Assembly (NCBI GenBank): GCA_030054735.1
Contig: JASGVX010000063.1
Location: 1 to 48,854, forward strand
Direction: 5' to 3'
Length of the DNA: 48,854 nucleotides
Origin: Methanobacteriota archaeon
GTDB lineage: Archaea > Halobacteriota > Methanosarcinia > Methanosarcinales > Methanosarcinaceae
The notes beneath the pieces are model-generated. The model was not told the DNA's origin, did no database searches, and was given only the letters and a program-made list of their open reading frames with translations. A program made the position numbers and the translations under genes. This document shows, in pieces, positions 7,578 to 16,635 of this stretch. Position 1 is the stretch's first letter. The number at the start of each line of letters is the position of its first letter.

Positions 7578-10500
7578 AGCTGAAAAACCTCTACATAGAA
7601 AATATCCGGAGCTATAAAAAGCTGGACTTCACTTTTGAAGACGGAGTGACTGTAATTTCCGGGGTAAACGGCAGCGGAAAATCAAGCCTGCTCGAAGCCT
7701 GCTTTATGGGGCTTTTCGGGAGTAAGATCCTTTCAAAGGACTTTGTGCTTGCTGATATGATTTTCAAAGGAGCTGAGAGTGCAAAGATCAAGCTCGGCTT
7801 TGAACACATGGGGCATGAGTATCTCCTTGAACAGGCTTTCAGGTACTCTTCTAAAAGTGAAAGTGCTTCAAGCTCAAGGTGCGTACTCTTTGTTGATGGG
7901 GAAAACGTAGTTGACCAGGCGACCCGCAGCTATGAAGAGGTCTGTGCCCTCCTGAATATGGACGAAGAAGCATACAGGAACTGCGCGTATATCCGGCAGG
8001 GGGAAATCGACGTCCTTATCAATGCAAAGCCAAAAGACAGGCAGCGCATGATTGATGACCTTCTGCAGCTCGGAAAACTTGAGGAGTACCGCGAAAGGGC
8101 AGCTTATGCGAAAACGGCTGTCAGAAGGCTTGAAAGGGATACAAAAAACAGCTTCTCAGCTGTGAAAGCCGAAATCGAGGGAATTGAAAGCACCGGGCCT
8201 GTTGCAGCCGTTAATAGGCTCAGGAAAAAGGTTAAAGATGCTGACTCTTCCCTGGTTAGCCTTAATGATAAGAAAGAATTTGCGGCTGCACGCAAAGGAG
8301 AACTCGATATCAGGATTGCCGAGTACAGGGAACGCCTGCAAGAAATTGAAGCTTTGAAACAGGCTATCCATAAGTCTCAGGAGGATAAGGCCAGCTGCTT
8401 TAAAGAAAAGGAAACTTTTTCAGAAGAAGTCCAGGTTCAAAGGCGTGTTTTGCTTGAACTCGGGGACGAAAATGCCGGCTTGAGGGAAGAATGCGGTTTT
8501 GGGGACATTGAAATTGAGCCTCTCCTTTTGCGCCAGGAAAAAGAGGAATCTTTTTCAAGGGAAAAAGTGAATGCCGCATCAAAAGAACTTGCCCTGCTGC
8601 TGAAAGAAGAAGAAACCGGCGTAGAGGCATTCCATGAGCTTGAAAAAGAAAAGGCTGAAAATGAGCGTACTCTTGTTGAATGCAGAAGCAGTATAGGGGC
8701 TGCAAATAAGGAAATTGAAGGTTTCAGGGCAAATATAAAGCAGCTCGATGAGGAAAATAAAAGGGTGAGAGAAAAAGCAGGTTTTGGGGCTGCTGATGAA
8801 ATCATTTCAGTCATAAAGGGACTTGAAGAAAGGGAAAGCCTTCTCAGAGACCGGAAAAATGAGGTCTCGACAAAACTTGGCCTGGCCCTCAAGGAAAAGG
8901 AAACGGGAGATGCTGGTCTCTGTGAGCTCGATACGGAAATCCAAAACTGCAGAGCCGCAGTCATGAAAGGAAGTACTGAGATTAAGGTGCTTGAACAGGA
9001 AGTCAGGGAAAACTCAAAAACAGTGCTGGATATTCAGGAGCAGAAATCCGGGGTTTTTGCGGAGTTGAAGGAGCTCGGCTTTGATGAGGACCAGCTCGAA
9101 AACCTGGAGGATTTCAACGATCTTTTACTGGAAAACAAAAACCGGCTGCACGGAAAAGAAAAGGAGCTTGAAGCTACTTTAAGGGAAATAGAAAACAGCC
9201 TCCGTAAAAACCGGGAGCTTCTTGCCAAAGGGAAGTGCCCTACCTGCGGGCAGGAGTTGAAAGGATCAGAAATCGCATGCACTGCAGAGGAATGCGAACA
9301 GAAAAAAGAAAACCTTTCATCTGAACTTGAGGACATAAAGACGCAAAACCTTGAACTTGAGAAAAAGCTAAACCTGCTCAAGGACGCAAAAAAACTGGAG
9401 AAGCAGGCATCTGATTATGATCTAAAAATCGAAAAGCTCGTTGATAAAGCAAAAGCTTCCGGAAAACTAATAGAGACTCACAGAGCCAGGATAGAGGAAG
9501 ATTCCCTGAAGCTTGAAAACCTCAATAAGCGGAAACAGGAACTTGAAGCTTCAGGAGCCCAGTTACTTTCAGACATTAAAGCCATGCGGGACCAGGAAGA
9601 TGAGGCAAAAAAAGCTCACAGTGAAAGTGAAAAGGCTCTCAGGGAGGCAAAAGTTTTTGAAAGAAAACTTGCCGAAAACGCCTCTGAAATAGAATCCCTG
9701 AACGGTAAAATCCGGACATCTATTGCGCTTATAGAAAATTACGGGCAGAGGCTTGAAGAGCTTAATGAGAAACTGAAGGCATTTTCAGAAAAGGAAACCC
9801 TGTCAAAAGAAAAACTCGAAGCTCTCGAACTTTCCCTTGAAGCTGTACGGAAAAAAGAAGAGGAGTCAAAAAAAGCCCATGCCGAAAGCGAAAGGCTTCT
9901 TGCGCAGGCAAAAAAGCTCCAGGCTAACCTGCTCCGCATGGAAATTCTCAGACATAAAATCTCCGAGCTTGAGACCGGCATCAAAAACCTTGGAGAAAAA
10001 ATAGCTTTCTTTGACCGCGAGATTCTTGAACGCAGCGACAGGATAAGGCAGATGCAAGAGAAACTGGAAGGAAATAAGCTTGCAGAACTCCATCAGAAGC
10101 GCATCCAGTTTGAAGAAGCACAGGCAAATATTACAGAGAAAATCCGGGAAATAACTGCCGAAAAGGATACTTTTCTCAAAGAGATCGGTATGATAGAAAA
10201 CAACTTAAAGCGTTTAAGCGACCTTAAAGAAGAACTTGGGATTCTTGAAAACAAAAGGCTATACCTTGAAGCCGTATATAATAACGCCGATGAGCTTGAA
10301 AATACTTATACGCGCGTCCGGGCTGATATGCGAGCAAGGAACATAGGAGCTCTTTCAGTCCTCTTAAATGAGATGTTTGGCTTCATGTACGCAAATAACG
10401 CTTATTCTCATATCGAACTTGACCCCGAATACAACCTGACGGTCTACAGAAAAGATGGGACTCCTCTTGAGCCCAAACTCCTTAGTGGAGGCGAGCGTGC

Positions 10501-10786
10501 AATCTTCAATCTTGTCCTGCGCTGTGCCATCTACAGGCTTCTTGCCCTCGGCTTTGGTGGAGATAAGCCAGAAGGGCTTCCTCCAATGATTTTGGACGAA
10601 CCCACAGTTTTCCTTGACCGCGGGCATGTCAGGCAGCTTTTAAAACTCATAGACATGATGCGCAGTATAGGAGTAGGGCAAATAATAGTGGTCTCTCACG
10701 ACGAGTCCCTGATTGATTCGGCAGACCATGTCTTCCGGGTAGAAAAAGACCCCCTTACTAATATGTCCTCAATTACACGGATTTAA
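7574..10786 (+). CDS. rad50: DNA double-strand break repair ATPase Rad50
   Basis: Rad50 is the SMC-like ATPase partner of Mre11. The GTG start lies inside the mre11 stop. The 1070 residues show an N-terminal Walker A (GVNGSGKSS, residues 30-38), two long charged coiled-coil arms, and a zinc hook Cys-Pro-Thr-Cys (Cys555/Cys558) near the midpoint. The C-terminal half ends with the ABC signature (LLSGGERAIFNL) and Walker B (PPMILDEPTVFLD), then a D-loop/His switch (VVSHDE). All motifs needed for ATP-driven dimerisation are present. Length and order are normal for the family. Confidence 0.97.
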   Translation: MKLKNLYIENIRSYKKLDFTFEDGVTVISGVNGSGKSSLLEACFMGLFGSKILSKDFVLADMIFKGAESAKIKLGFEHMGHEYLLEQAFRYSSKSESASSSRCVLFVDGENVVDQATRSYEEVCALLNMDEEAYRNCAYIRQGEIDVLINAKPKDRQRMIDDLLQLGKLEEYRERAAYAKTAVRRLERDTKNSFSAVKAEIEGIESTGPVAAVNRLRKKVKDADSSLVSLNDKKEFAAARKGELDIRIAEYRERLQEIEALKQAIHKSQEDKASCFKEKETFSEEVQVQRRVLLELGDENAGLREECGFGDIEIEPLLLRQEKEESFSREKVNAASKELALLLKEEETGVEAFHELEKEKAENERTLVECRSSIGAANKEIEGFRANIKQLDEENKRVREKAGFGAADEIISVIKGLEERESLLRDRKNEVSTKLGLALKEKETGDAGLCELDTEIQNCRAAVMKGSTEIKVLEQEVRENSKTVLDIQEQKSGVFAELKELGFDEDQLENLEDFNDLLLENKNRLHGKEKELEATLREIENSLRKNRELLAKGKCPTCGQELKGSEIACTAEECEQKKENLSSELEDIKTQNLELEKKLNLLKDAKKLEKQASDYDLKIEKLVDKAKASGKLIETHRARIEEDSLKLENLNKRKQELEASGAQLLSDIKAMRDQEDEAKKAHSESEKALREAKVFERKLAENASEIESLNGKIRTSIALIENYGQRLEELNEKLKAFSEKETLSKEKLEALELSLEAVRKKEEESKKAHAESERLLAQAKKLQANLLRMEILRHKISELETGIKNLGEKIAFFDREILERSDRIRQMQEKLEGNKLAELHQKRIQFEEAQANITEKIREITAEKDTFLKEIGMIENNLKRLSDLKEELGILENKRLYLEAVYNNADELENTYTRVRADMRARNIGALSVLLNEMFGFMYANNAYSHIELDPEYNLTVYRKDGTPLEPKLLSGGERAIFNLVLRCAIYRLLALGFGGDKPEGLPPMILDEPTVFLDRGHVRQLLKLIDMMRSIGVGQIIVVSHDESLIDSADHVFRVEKDPLTNMSSITRI

Positions 10787-10854
10787 TAAAACTCTAGAAA
10801 GTCCTTCCTGTATAAGAAACTAAAGGGAGTGAAAAGAAGGATGCATTTAATTTC

Positions 10855-11691
10855 TTATATTGTTTTTTCTTCTTTTTTCTTTTTTTTTGCCAGTGAATCC
10901 CAGTACACAACATAGTTGAACAGTTCATCAGTCTGCTCTTTATATTCTCCAAAAAATCTGTGGTCTTTTATCAGATAACCTTCGTCCTCGGAATTTAGGT
11001 CTTCCAGGTAGCCGTACCAGTAAACTACCATACCTTCCCCGAAAATATCGGCATATTCCCGGAACTGTTTCTTTACGTAATGCTTATGTTCAAAATCGTC
11101 CCCGAAGAGGGCTTTGCTTTCAATCCATCTTACCATATGGTCCTCTATCGGAATCGGGTCTGAAAGGACAAAGTCCGGTGTTTTGCCGTCTCCCTGAGAC
11201 CTTAATTCGGCTTCAGTTCGGTAAGTAATTCTCCTGTCGTCAAGCCATTTGCGGATGATCTCTTCTCCCATTTCTCCTTTTTTGCACTGCATCTCATGAG
11301 CGCGGGGAGAGAAGAAATAGTCTGCTTCGAGAGCTTTTCTGACCTCTTTCCTCAAACGGGGGTTTTCAATGCAGTCAAGGTGCTTAAAGAGCCAGTTTAT
11401 GTTTTTTCGGGACAGGTCACAGTTTTTAAGTATCAGGGAAGCCATGAGGGCCGGAGGAAAATGCGTATATTCTGCAAGTTCAAGAATAGACCGCCCATTC
11501 TTCCACCGCAAAAAAAGTTCCTTTTCTCTGGAATAGACTTTCCTGTGCTTGAACCTTGTCATTTTCACTACTTTCTGATTAAGAATAGTAGCAAGCATAC
11601 CTGCAGGCCTGGTGTGCTCCTCTGAGAGGCGAAAAACGTCTCCAAAATTATGAAGCGAACTATAGATTTTCTGGTATGTCTGACGGTCCAT
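10855..11691 (-). CDS. TPD-domain nuclease, archaeal homologue of CDIN1/C15orf41
   Basis: The 278-residue protein has a mainly helical N-terminal half (about 1-130, with Lys/Arg-rich DNA-binding-like helices) and a C-terminal restriction-endonuclease-like domain. The Thr-Pro-Asp signature (TPDFVLSDPIPI, residues 171-182) and WIESKALFGD (189-198) give the PD-(D/E)XK triad Asp173, Glu191, Lys193. This family (PF14811-type 'TPD') includes human CDIN1, mutated in congenital dyserythropoietic anaemia, and archaeal proteins of unknown substrate. It converges on rad50, with the two stops about 70 bp apart, which hints at but does not prove a DNA-repair role. The C-terminus is Lys-rich. Confidence 0.8.
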   Translation of the reverse strand: MDRQTYQKIYSSLHNFGDVFRLSEEHTRPAGMLATILNQKVVKMTRFKHRKVYSREKELFLRWKNGRSILELAEYTHFPPALMASLILKNCDLSRKNINWLFKHLDCIENPRLRKEVRKALEADYFFSPRAHEMQCKKGEMGEEIIRKWLDDRRITYRTEAELRSQGDGKTPDFVLSDPIPIEDHMVRWIESKALFGDDFEHKHYVKKQFREYADIFGEGMVVYWYGYLEDLNSEDEGYLIKDHRFFGEYKEQTDELFNYVVYWDSLAKKKKKEEKTI

Positions 11692-12067
11692 TTTTTATCA
11701 TTAAATCCTGTTTTTGTTTAGCATAGAAAACAAAATTGAATACCATAAATGAAAAGCGAACTTTCCAATATACAGGGAGCTTACTATCAGGAATGATGAA
11801 AATATAAGTTCTAAATATCAGTTTGGGAATTGATCTATAGTTCCATTTCCCCAAATAATAATTCTTGTTAACAAACCCCTTGGTATTATATTTGAATCAT
11901 TCCTTAATATATACTTTTATCTATTTTCTTGCCATCAAAATGTCTGACCTTCGCATTCAAAGCATGATTTAAGAAGCAAAACCTCAGAAGGCAAAACGCC
12001 CGGAAGCAAGCCATAAATTCTGGTCACATAAAGGAGTCCATGGAGGTTTGCACGAACCTTAGAAAGC

Positions 12068-12089
12068 GAGAAATACTTTCTCCTTTTTT
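12068..12089 (+). terminator. Possible hairpin-plus-T-tract terminator
   Basis: GAGAAA and TTTCTC form a six-base-pair stem with a three-base loop, followed two bases later by six T residues on the plus strand. A TATA-like TTAATATATA lies upstream at 11903-11912. Together they could delimit a short plus-strand transcript of about 150 nt (roughly 11937-12089). No protein is encoded. The rest of 11692-12197 is AT-rich with no gene I can support. Confidence 0.3.
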
Positions 12090-12197
12090 GGGTCCTGTAC
12101 TTTTTCCCGAAACTTAAGCATTCCGCTCAATTCCGTGTTAATTCGGATAATTCTGAATATATACAACAGTAATTCTGAATAAAATATATAATATTGT

Positions 12198-12929
12198 TTA
12201 ACTCCAGAACTCCTCTTCGTAATTATCAGGAAGGTCTATGCTCATCGCTTCATCAAGTTTTTTGCGTTTATCTCTCTTTTCAATCGCTTTCTCAGCTTTC
12301 TCTTCCCTGCCGAAAAGATAAATATCTTTCTTTTCTTCTTCACAGGATGAAAAGATTGTTGCATGTTTATCTCTGGAAATTACTCTTTCCTGAACCTTTG
12401 GTTTTTCCTGAACCTTTGCTTGCGGATTTGCATATATGGTCGAGTTTTCTTCAAGCGGCTCTTTTTTCAGCCTGGCTTCCAGTCTCAGGGAAGCTTTTTC
12501 AGACTCGTCGGCAACATGTCTTTTTTGAAGCCTCTCTTCAGGGCTTTTTTCAGGTTTTTCACCTCTGGATTCTTCACGGCCTCCAAAGAATAAATTTTGT
12601 GAGTCTGTTTCCGCAGCGTGAGAAGCCCTTTCTTCTCTTCTCTCTACAGGCCTTTTTTGGGGTCTTTCTACAAGCCTGGTTGGTGTCCAGTCCCCTTTTT
12701 CAGAAACGTTTTTCCATCTGGGCTTGGGCTTCTGCCCTAACTTGCGGAAGGTATCTTCAGCATAAGTGTCTTTATTACGGCCAGCCTTGTTAGACCTGAC
12801 TTTACTTGTTGTATTGTAACCTATGAGACAGGTAGGCTCCCTTGATCTCCATTCCAGACAGAAGAGGTGGCAATCCCGCCCTTTGCATGTCTGGGTTTCA
12901 TCAAGTGGACAAAGTTCTGGAAGGGTCAT
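12198..12929 (-). CDS. Hypothetical protein with N-terminal Cys cluster and charged low-complexity tail
   Basis: The first ~35 residues hold five cysteines (7, 15, 20, 24, 34) around a CPLDETQTCKGRDCHLFC segment, a spacing suitable for a zinc or iron-sulfur site. Residues about 60-243 are rich in Lys, Arg, Glu and Ser with no hydrophobic core and are probably disordered. No signal peptide or membrane segment is present. I do not recognise the family beyond its Cys-rich head. Three copies of a 21-22 bp direct repeat lie 46-110 bp upstream of the start. It is separated from prs by about 390 bp and is probably transcribed alone. Confidence 0.6.
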   Translation of the reverse strand: MTLPELCPLDETQTCKGRDCHLFCLEWRSREPTCLIGYNTTSKVRSNKAGRNKDTYAEDTFRKLGQKPKPRWKNVSEKGDWTPTRLVERPQKRPVERREERASHAAETDSQNLFFGGREESRGEKPEKSPEERLQKRHVADESEKASLRLEARLKKEPLEENSTIYANPQAKVQEKPKVQERVISRDKHATIFSSCEEEKKDIYLFGREEKAEKAIEKRDKRKKLDEAMSIDLPDNYEEEFWS

Positions 12930-12974
12930 GATAATAAGATATACAGAACAGAAAAAATAGTTAACGGTGAATAA

Positions 12975-13039
12975 GTGGAGTAAAATGATCAGAACCGTGG
13001 AAAAAATGATCAGAACCGTGGAGTAAAATGATCAGAACC
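12975..13039. repeat. Three direct 21-22 bp repeats upstream of the Cys-rich gene
   Basis: Units at 12975-12996, 12997-13017 and 13018-13039 share GTGGA..AAAATGATCAGAACC, each with a TGATCA palindrome. They lie just upstream of the minus-strand gene starting at 12929, at a distance where archaeal regulators bind. The remainder of 13040-13315 holds no recognisable gene. Confidence 0.75.
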
Positions 13040-13315
13040 CTGAAAATGTGCGAGTTTTCTTGAGCCCTTCAAGACCTTGTTGTCTCCTGCTACATGGTTG
13101 ATATTTTTTCATTAGATCTCCGGGCACAGTTATAGGGTTCGTTTATCTACTGTATGCCGGAATTTTCAAGTCTTGCGGCGGCGGGTGAAAAGAAACTAAG
13201 ATACCCCCCTTTGCAGTCATTTCTGAATAATAGCAGCCAATCAGCAAGTAAGCACCGTAAAAAATTTAATAATTTGATTTCTTAAATGGATTCTAATAGG
13301 CTTTTAACTCTGAGT

Positions 13316-14167
13316 TTAGCTCTCTGAAAGGGCTTCTGCAATAAGAGGGGCAACACTCAGTTTGCTTTCTGCTTTCTCGAGAGTGTCAGTTCCGATTATG
13401 TCTTTTACTCCAGTATTGAACAGCCTTAAAGCCGCATTTCTTGTAAGGACAGGGTGCACACAGGCGATGTGGACATCAATTGCCCCCTGGGCTTTAAGCA
13501 TCCTGATTGATTCAGCCATAGTCCCTCCGGTTGCAATCATATCGTCCACAAGAACAACATGCCTGCCGCTTACATCAAGGTTCTTTGTCTTGATTACAAC
13601 TGTATCTCCGCTGAGCCTTGTTTTCTGGAGATGGTCATGGTCAAATCCGTGTCCTGAAGCCACGTTCTTTACAAGCCCCTGAGCCCCTTCGTCTGGAGCG
13701 ACCAGCATGGGGTCCTCAAGGCCAAAACCTGCAATATATGTTCCCAGAAGATTAGCTGCATCAAGATTTCTGGCAGGGCAGGGGAAGTGGTCAAGTACAC
13801 TCTTTTCATGAATATTTATAGTAAAAATCCAGTCAGCGTTAATGCAGCGGGCAATAGCGCGGGCAGTTATGGGCTCTCCTGGTTTGAACTTCTTGTCCTG
13901 CCTGGAATAACCCATGTAAGGGATCACAACATTGATTTCAGTTGCCCCTTCACAGGCATCGATAAGCTGGAGCAGGGAGACAAAATCAGAGTCTGTGGGG
14001 GTGCTCTGGATAAGGGTTACTTTTTCGTTTTCGGTTTCCTCTGCTATTCTAAGATAGAGTTCCCCATCAGGGAAGCGGTTAAACTCGCAGAGCACGGGCT
14101 CAGTCCCTAATGCTCTGGCTGTGCGGCTGGCAAGTAACTGTGATGCTGGTCCACCTATTATCTTCAA
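13316..14167 (-). CDS. prs: Ribose-phosphate pyrophosphokinase (PRPP synthase)
   Basis: The enzyme makes PRPP from ribose 5-phosphate and ATP for nucleotide, histidine and cofactor synthesis. I place the start at the TTG at 14165-14167, giving 283 residues beginning with KIIGGPASQLLA after the initiator. GAGGT lies seven bases upstream, and archaeal Prs proteins start at this point. The longer in-frame upstream extension is Lys-rich and unlike the family. Motifs: FPDGELYLRI near the N-terminus, a conserved SRQDKKFKPGEPIT loop, the Asp-Asp PRPP motif VVLVDDMIATGGTM, and HPVLTRNA. It is followed upstream by moaC on the same strand (97-bp gap). Confidence 0.94.
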   Translation of the reverse strand: MKIIGGPASQLLASRTARALGTEPVLCEFNRFPDGELYLRIAEETENEKVTLIQSTPTDSDFVSLLQLIDACEGATEINVVIPYMGYSRQDKKFKPGEPITARAIARCINADWIFTINIHEKSVLDHFPCPARNLDAANLLGTYIAGFGLEDPMLVAPDEGAQGLVKNVASGHGFDHDHLQKTRLSGDTVVIKTKNLDVSGRHVVLVDDMIATGGTMAESIRMLKAQGAIDVHIACVHPVLTRNAALRLFNTGVKDIIGTDTLEKAESKLSVAPLIAEALSES

Positions 14168-14264
14168 GATACATACCTCAGTGTGCCGTCTTGATATATC
14201 CCATCCATTAAAAAGCTTATTTTTAATGCACCCTGATTTATATGGTTTTTGTCTTTTCAAATTT

Positions 14265-14741
14265 TTACTCTTTTTTGCCCTTGGACTTTTCAAGCACCCT
14301 GATATTTCTTATCAGTGTATGCGGGTAATTTCCGGTTTCATCCTTTTCCGCAGATTTCACCATGTCCCAGACAGTAAGCAGCGCAAGCGAGACACCTGTT
14401 AGAGCCTCCATTTCAAGTCCTGTCTTCCCGACAGTCCTGACCTCAACTATAACGGAAACTTCTTCTTCCCCTATCTCAAAGTCTACATCTATCCCTGTTA
14501 TCGGAATCTGGTGGCACATTGGAATTGTCTCGGGAGTCTTTTTTACTGCAAGCACGGCTGCAACCCTTGCAGTTGCAAACACATTTCCTTTCTCAACGGT
14601 CCCTCTCCTTATTTTCTCTATGGTCCCTGCAGAAAGTACTATTTCCCCTGCAGCCCTTGCCAGCCTGGGAAGAATTTTTTTTTCGCTAATATCAACCATC
14701 CGTGCCCTGTCTGCTTCTATATGAGTAAACGACTTTTCCAT
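14265..14741 (-). CDS. moaC: Cyclic pyranopterin monophosphate synthase MoaC
   Basis: MoaC converts the MoaA product to cyclic pyranopterin monophosphate in molybdenum/tungsten cofactor synthesis. This is needed here for formylmethanofuran dehydrogenase. The 158 residues match the family length. Diagnostic segments are Met-Cys-His-Gln-Ile-Pro (IPMCHQIPITG, about residues 74-84), GKTGLEMEALTGVSLALLTVWDM and the following Lys-Ser-Ala-Glu-Lys. The C-terminus is basic. It lies upstream of prs on the same strand, and downstream of a degraded small gene and the NAD(P)HX repair gene. No other moa gene is in the window. Confidence 0.95.
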   Translation of the reverse strand: MEKSFTHIEADRARMVDISEKKILPRLARAAGEIVLSAGTIEKIRRGTVEKGNVFATARVAAVLAVKKTPETIPMCHQIPITGIDVDFEIGEEEVSVIVEVRTVGKTGLEMEALTGVSLALLTVWDMVKSAEKDETGNYPHTLIRNIRVLEKSKGKKE

Positions 14742-14821
14742 AAAATCACCGCGTTTTTCTTAGCAGTCCGGAACTATATATTATATCAATTTTTTGCTCA
14801 GTCTGTCCTGATTTGTTTTCT

Positions 14822-15130
14822 TTACGAGTAATCCTCAACCGCATGAACCAGTTTTTCTGCAATCTCTTCAGCTTTCAAGGTTGAGTTTTATAACTTCTTC
14901 ATCTTCCCCGTGAAAAAGCGTGACCCGAATCCCTGTCATTTCGGTCTCAAGATCTATTTTTCTCTCAAAATTACGTACCAGATTCTCTTGCCCCCTTTCA
15001 CGGTGAGTGATTGTTATTTGAATACGTACGGTATGCCTGATTATTGTTTGAGAGTATTTGGGGATTATCTGAAGATTGTTTCTGCAAGCTTATACTTTTT
15101 GAACAGGCTTTTCTGGTGTAACCCTTTCAT
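14822..15130 (-). pseudogene. Frameshifted small gene coupled to the NAD(P)HX repair gene
   Basis: An ATG at 15128-15130 overlaps the stop of the preceding gene as ATGA, a typical sign of translational coupling. The frame runs about 21 codons (to LAETIFR) and stops. Good coding sequence then continues in another frame (QIIPKYS... to ...VTLFHGEDEEVIKLNLES). After a second shift it returns to the first frame (KAEEIAEKLVHAVEDYS) and stops at 14822-14824. Total length is 103 codons. Two compensating frameshifts suggest a recently broken gene or sequence errors. The family is unknown. The rest of the moaC-nnr gap holds nothing else. Confidence 0.5.
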
Positions 15131-16635
15131 CCTATCCCGGCCTCTTTGATTATTTCAGGAATCTTTTCAAGCACATCAGTTGCAAGCAGTGCGTTTCCTG
15201 CTTTTTCGAACGCCAGGTCTCCGGCTGCTCCATTTATAAAGGCTGCACAGGCTGCGGCAAGAAACGGCGGGTTTCTTGAAAAAAGAGACCCTGTTATGCC
15301 TGCCAGAACATCTCCAGTGCCTCCTACTGTCATGCCGGGATTCCCTGTCCTGTTCAAAAGAGTCTGTTTTCCGTTAGAAATAATATCCGTCTTTCCCTTC
15401 AGAAGTGTCACTACACCCATCTCCCCGGAAAACTCTATGACGGCTTTTTTGCGGGCTTCAGTGTCATCAGGGGTATTCAGGCCTCTCAGGAGCGAAAATT
15501 CTCCTGCATGTGGGGTCACTAAAATTTCACAATTCCCTGCAAGTGTCTTAAAGAGAGTGCCTGAAAAGGCTGAAAGGGCGTCGGCATCAAGAACCACTTT
15601 TCTGCAAAAGGGAAGGATTTTTTGGACAGTTTTAAGTGTCTCTGCCGCTCTTCCAAGTCCCATTCCCATCACAACAACATCATGAGAATTGATAAGATCA
15701 GGGAGAACAGAGAGGTCTTCAGGGCAGAGTATGCTTGAAGAAAGTTTCCGGACAATAATGTCAGGGGAATAAGATGCTACTATCCTGGCTACAGAGTCAG
15801 GCACGGCCACCGTTACCAGGTCTGCCCCTGCCTTCAGGGCTCCAAGAGCTGCAAGTGCAGGAGCTCCGGAGTAAGGCCCTCCACCTATAATGAGTATCCT
15901 CCCGGCTTTTCCTTTATGTGCTTCAGGTCTCCTCTTTTGGAGCATCTGGAGGTCACCTGGACCCACATAATTTTCAGCGTCTGCAGAGACACCTATTTCT
16001 GCAAGCTTTACCGTACCTGTATGCTCTTTTGCCCGTTCTGTCATAAGCCCGGTTTTCATGCGGTGAAAGGTTACGGTAAAGTCTGCGTATACGGCTTTTT
16101 CAAAATCACCTCCATCAGGGTCAAGCCCGGACGGGATATCTATGGCAATTACAGTTTTTCCGGCTTTACCTTCTCTGTTTATAAGGTCAATTGAAGTTGA
16201 TTCGGGATTTTTTATTCCCCCCTTAACCCCTGTGCCAAATACAGCGTCCACAAGCAGGTCCGCTTCTGAAAACCATTCAGAAGCTCTAAGCTGGCTTGAA
16301 TCTCTTATTTCAAGTGTTTGCACCCTGCTGTACTTTAAGAGGGAGAAATTATGAAGAGCTTCTTCTGTTCCTATATCCCGGGCTTTCCCAAGCAGGATAA
16401 CCCTTACACTGTATCCGGGAATACCTGCAAGGTGCCTGGCAGCAACAAAAGCATCGCCTCCGTTATTGCCCCTTCCTGCTACAAACAGTACCTTTCCGCT
16501 ACCAAGCCTTTCTTTTACACTCTGTGCAATAGCTGCACCTGCATTTTCCATTAACTGGAGCGGAAGAAGTCCCAGATATGCACAGTTTGTATCGATAGCT
16601 TTCATCCGTGAAGAGCTGATGTATTTCATGTTCAT
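15127..16635 (-). CDS. nnr: Bifunctional NAD(P)H-hydrate epimerase / ADP-dependent dehydratase
   Basis: This two-domain enzyme repairs hydrated NADH and NADPH: the N-terminal half epimerises NAD(P)HX and the C-terminal half dehydrates it. Residues about 1-215 are the YjeF_N-type epimerase (GRGNNGGDAFVAARHL, DAVFGTGVKGG, IPSGLDPDGG). Residues about 235-502 are the ribokinase-like dehydratase (LIIGGGPYSGAPALAALGALKAGADLVTV region, VLDADALSAFSG, LVTPHAGEF, GTGDVLAGITG). At 502 residues it has the standard length for the fused form. The start is ATG with a second ATG two codons on. Its stop overlaps the ATG of the degraded small gene. A 400-bp AT-rich stretch and a MITE copy lie upstream. Confidence 0.94.
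   Translation of the reverse strand: MNMKYISSSRMKAIDTNCAYLGLLPLQLMENAGAAIAQSVKERLGSGKVLFVAGRGNNGGDAFVAARHLAGIPGYSVRVILLGKARDIGTEEALHNFSLLKYSRVQTLEIRDSSQLRASEWFSEADLLVDAVFGTGVKGGIKNPESTSIDLINREGKAGKTVIAIDIPSGLDPDGGDFEKAVYADFTVTFHRMKTGLMTERAKEHTGTVKLAEIGVSADAENYVGPGDLQMLQKRRPEAHKGKAGRILIIGGGPYSGAPALAALGALKAGADLVTVAVPDSVARIVASYSPDIIVRKLSSSILCPEDLSVLPDLINSHDVVVMGMGLGRAAETLKTVQKILPFCRKVVLDADALSAFSGTLFKTLAGNCEILVTPHAGEFSLLRGLNTPDDTEARKKAVIEFSGEMGVVTLLKGKTDIISNGKQTLLNRTGNPGMTVGGTGDVLAGITGSLFSRNPPFLAAACAAFINGAAGDLAFEKAGNALLATDVLEKIPEIIKEAGIG

Noticed and set aside
8437-8964. Long antisense frames inside rad50 and other GC-richer genes
   Set aside because: They mirror the codon bias of the sense gene and have no independent signals.
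13040-13315. Searched for a tRNA or structured RNA in the GC-richer patch near 13170-13205
   Set aside because: No cloverleaf or conserved T-arm sequence could be folded from it.
14168-14293. 42-residue N-terminal extension of PRPP synthase
   Set aside because: A ribosome-binding site fits the internal TTG, and the extension is Lys/Arg-rich and unlike the family.
14910-15149. Plus-strand 79-codon frame opposite the degraded small gene
   Set aside because: It is antisense to better-supported coding sequence, has no ribosome-binding site and shows no recognisable motif.
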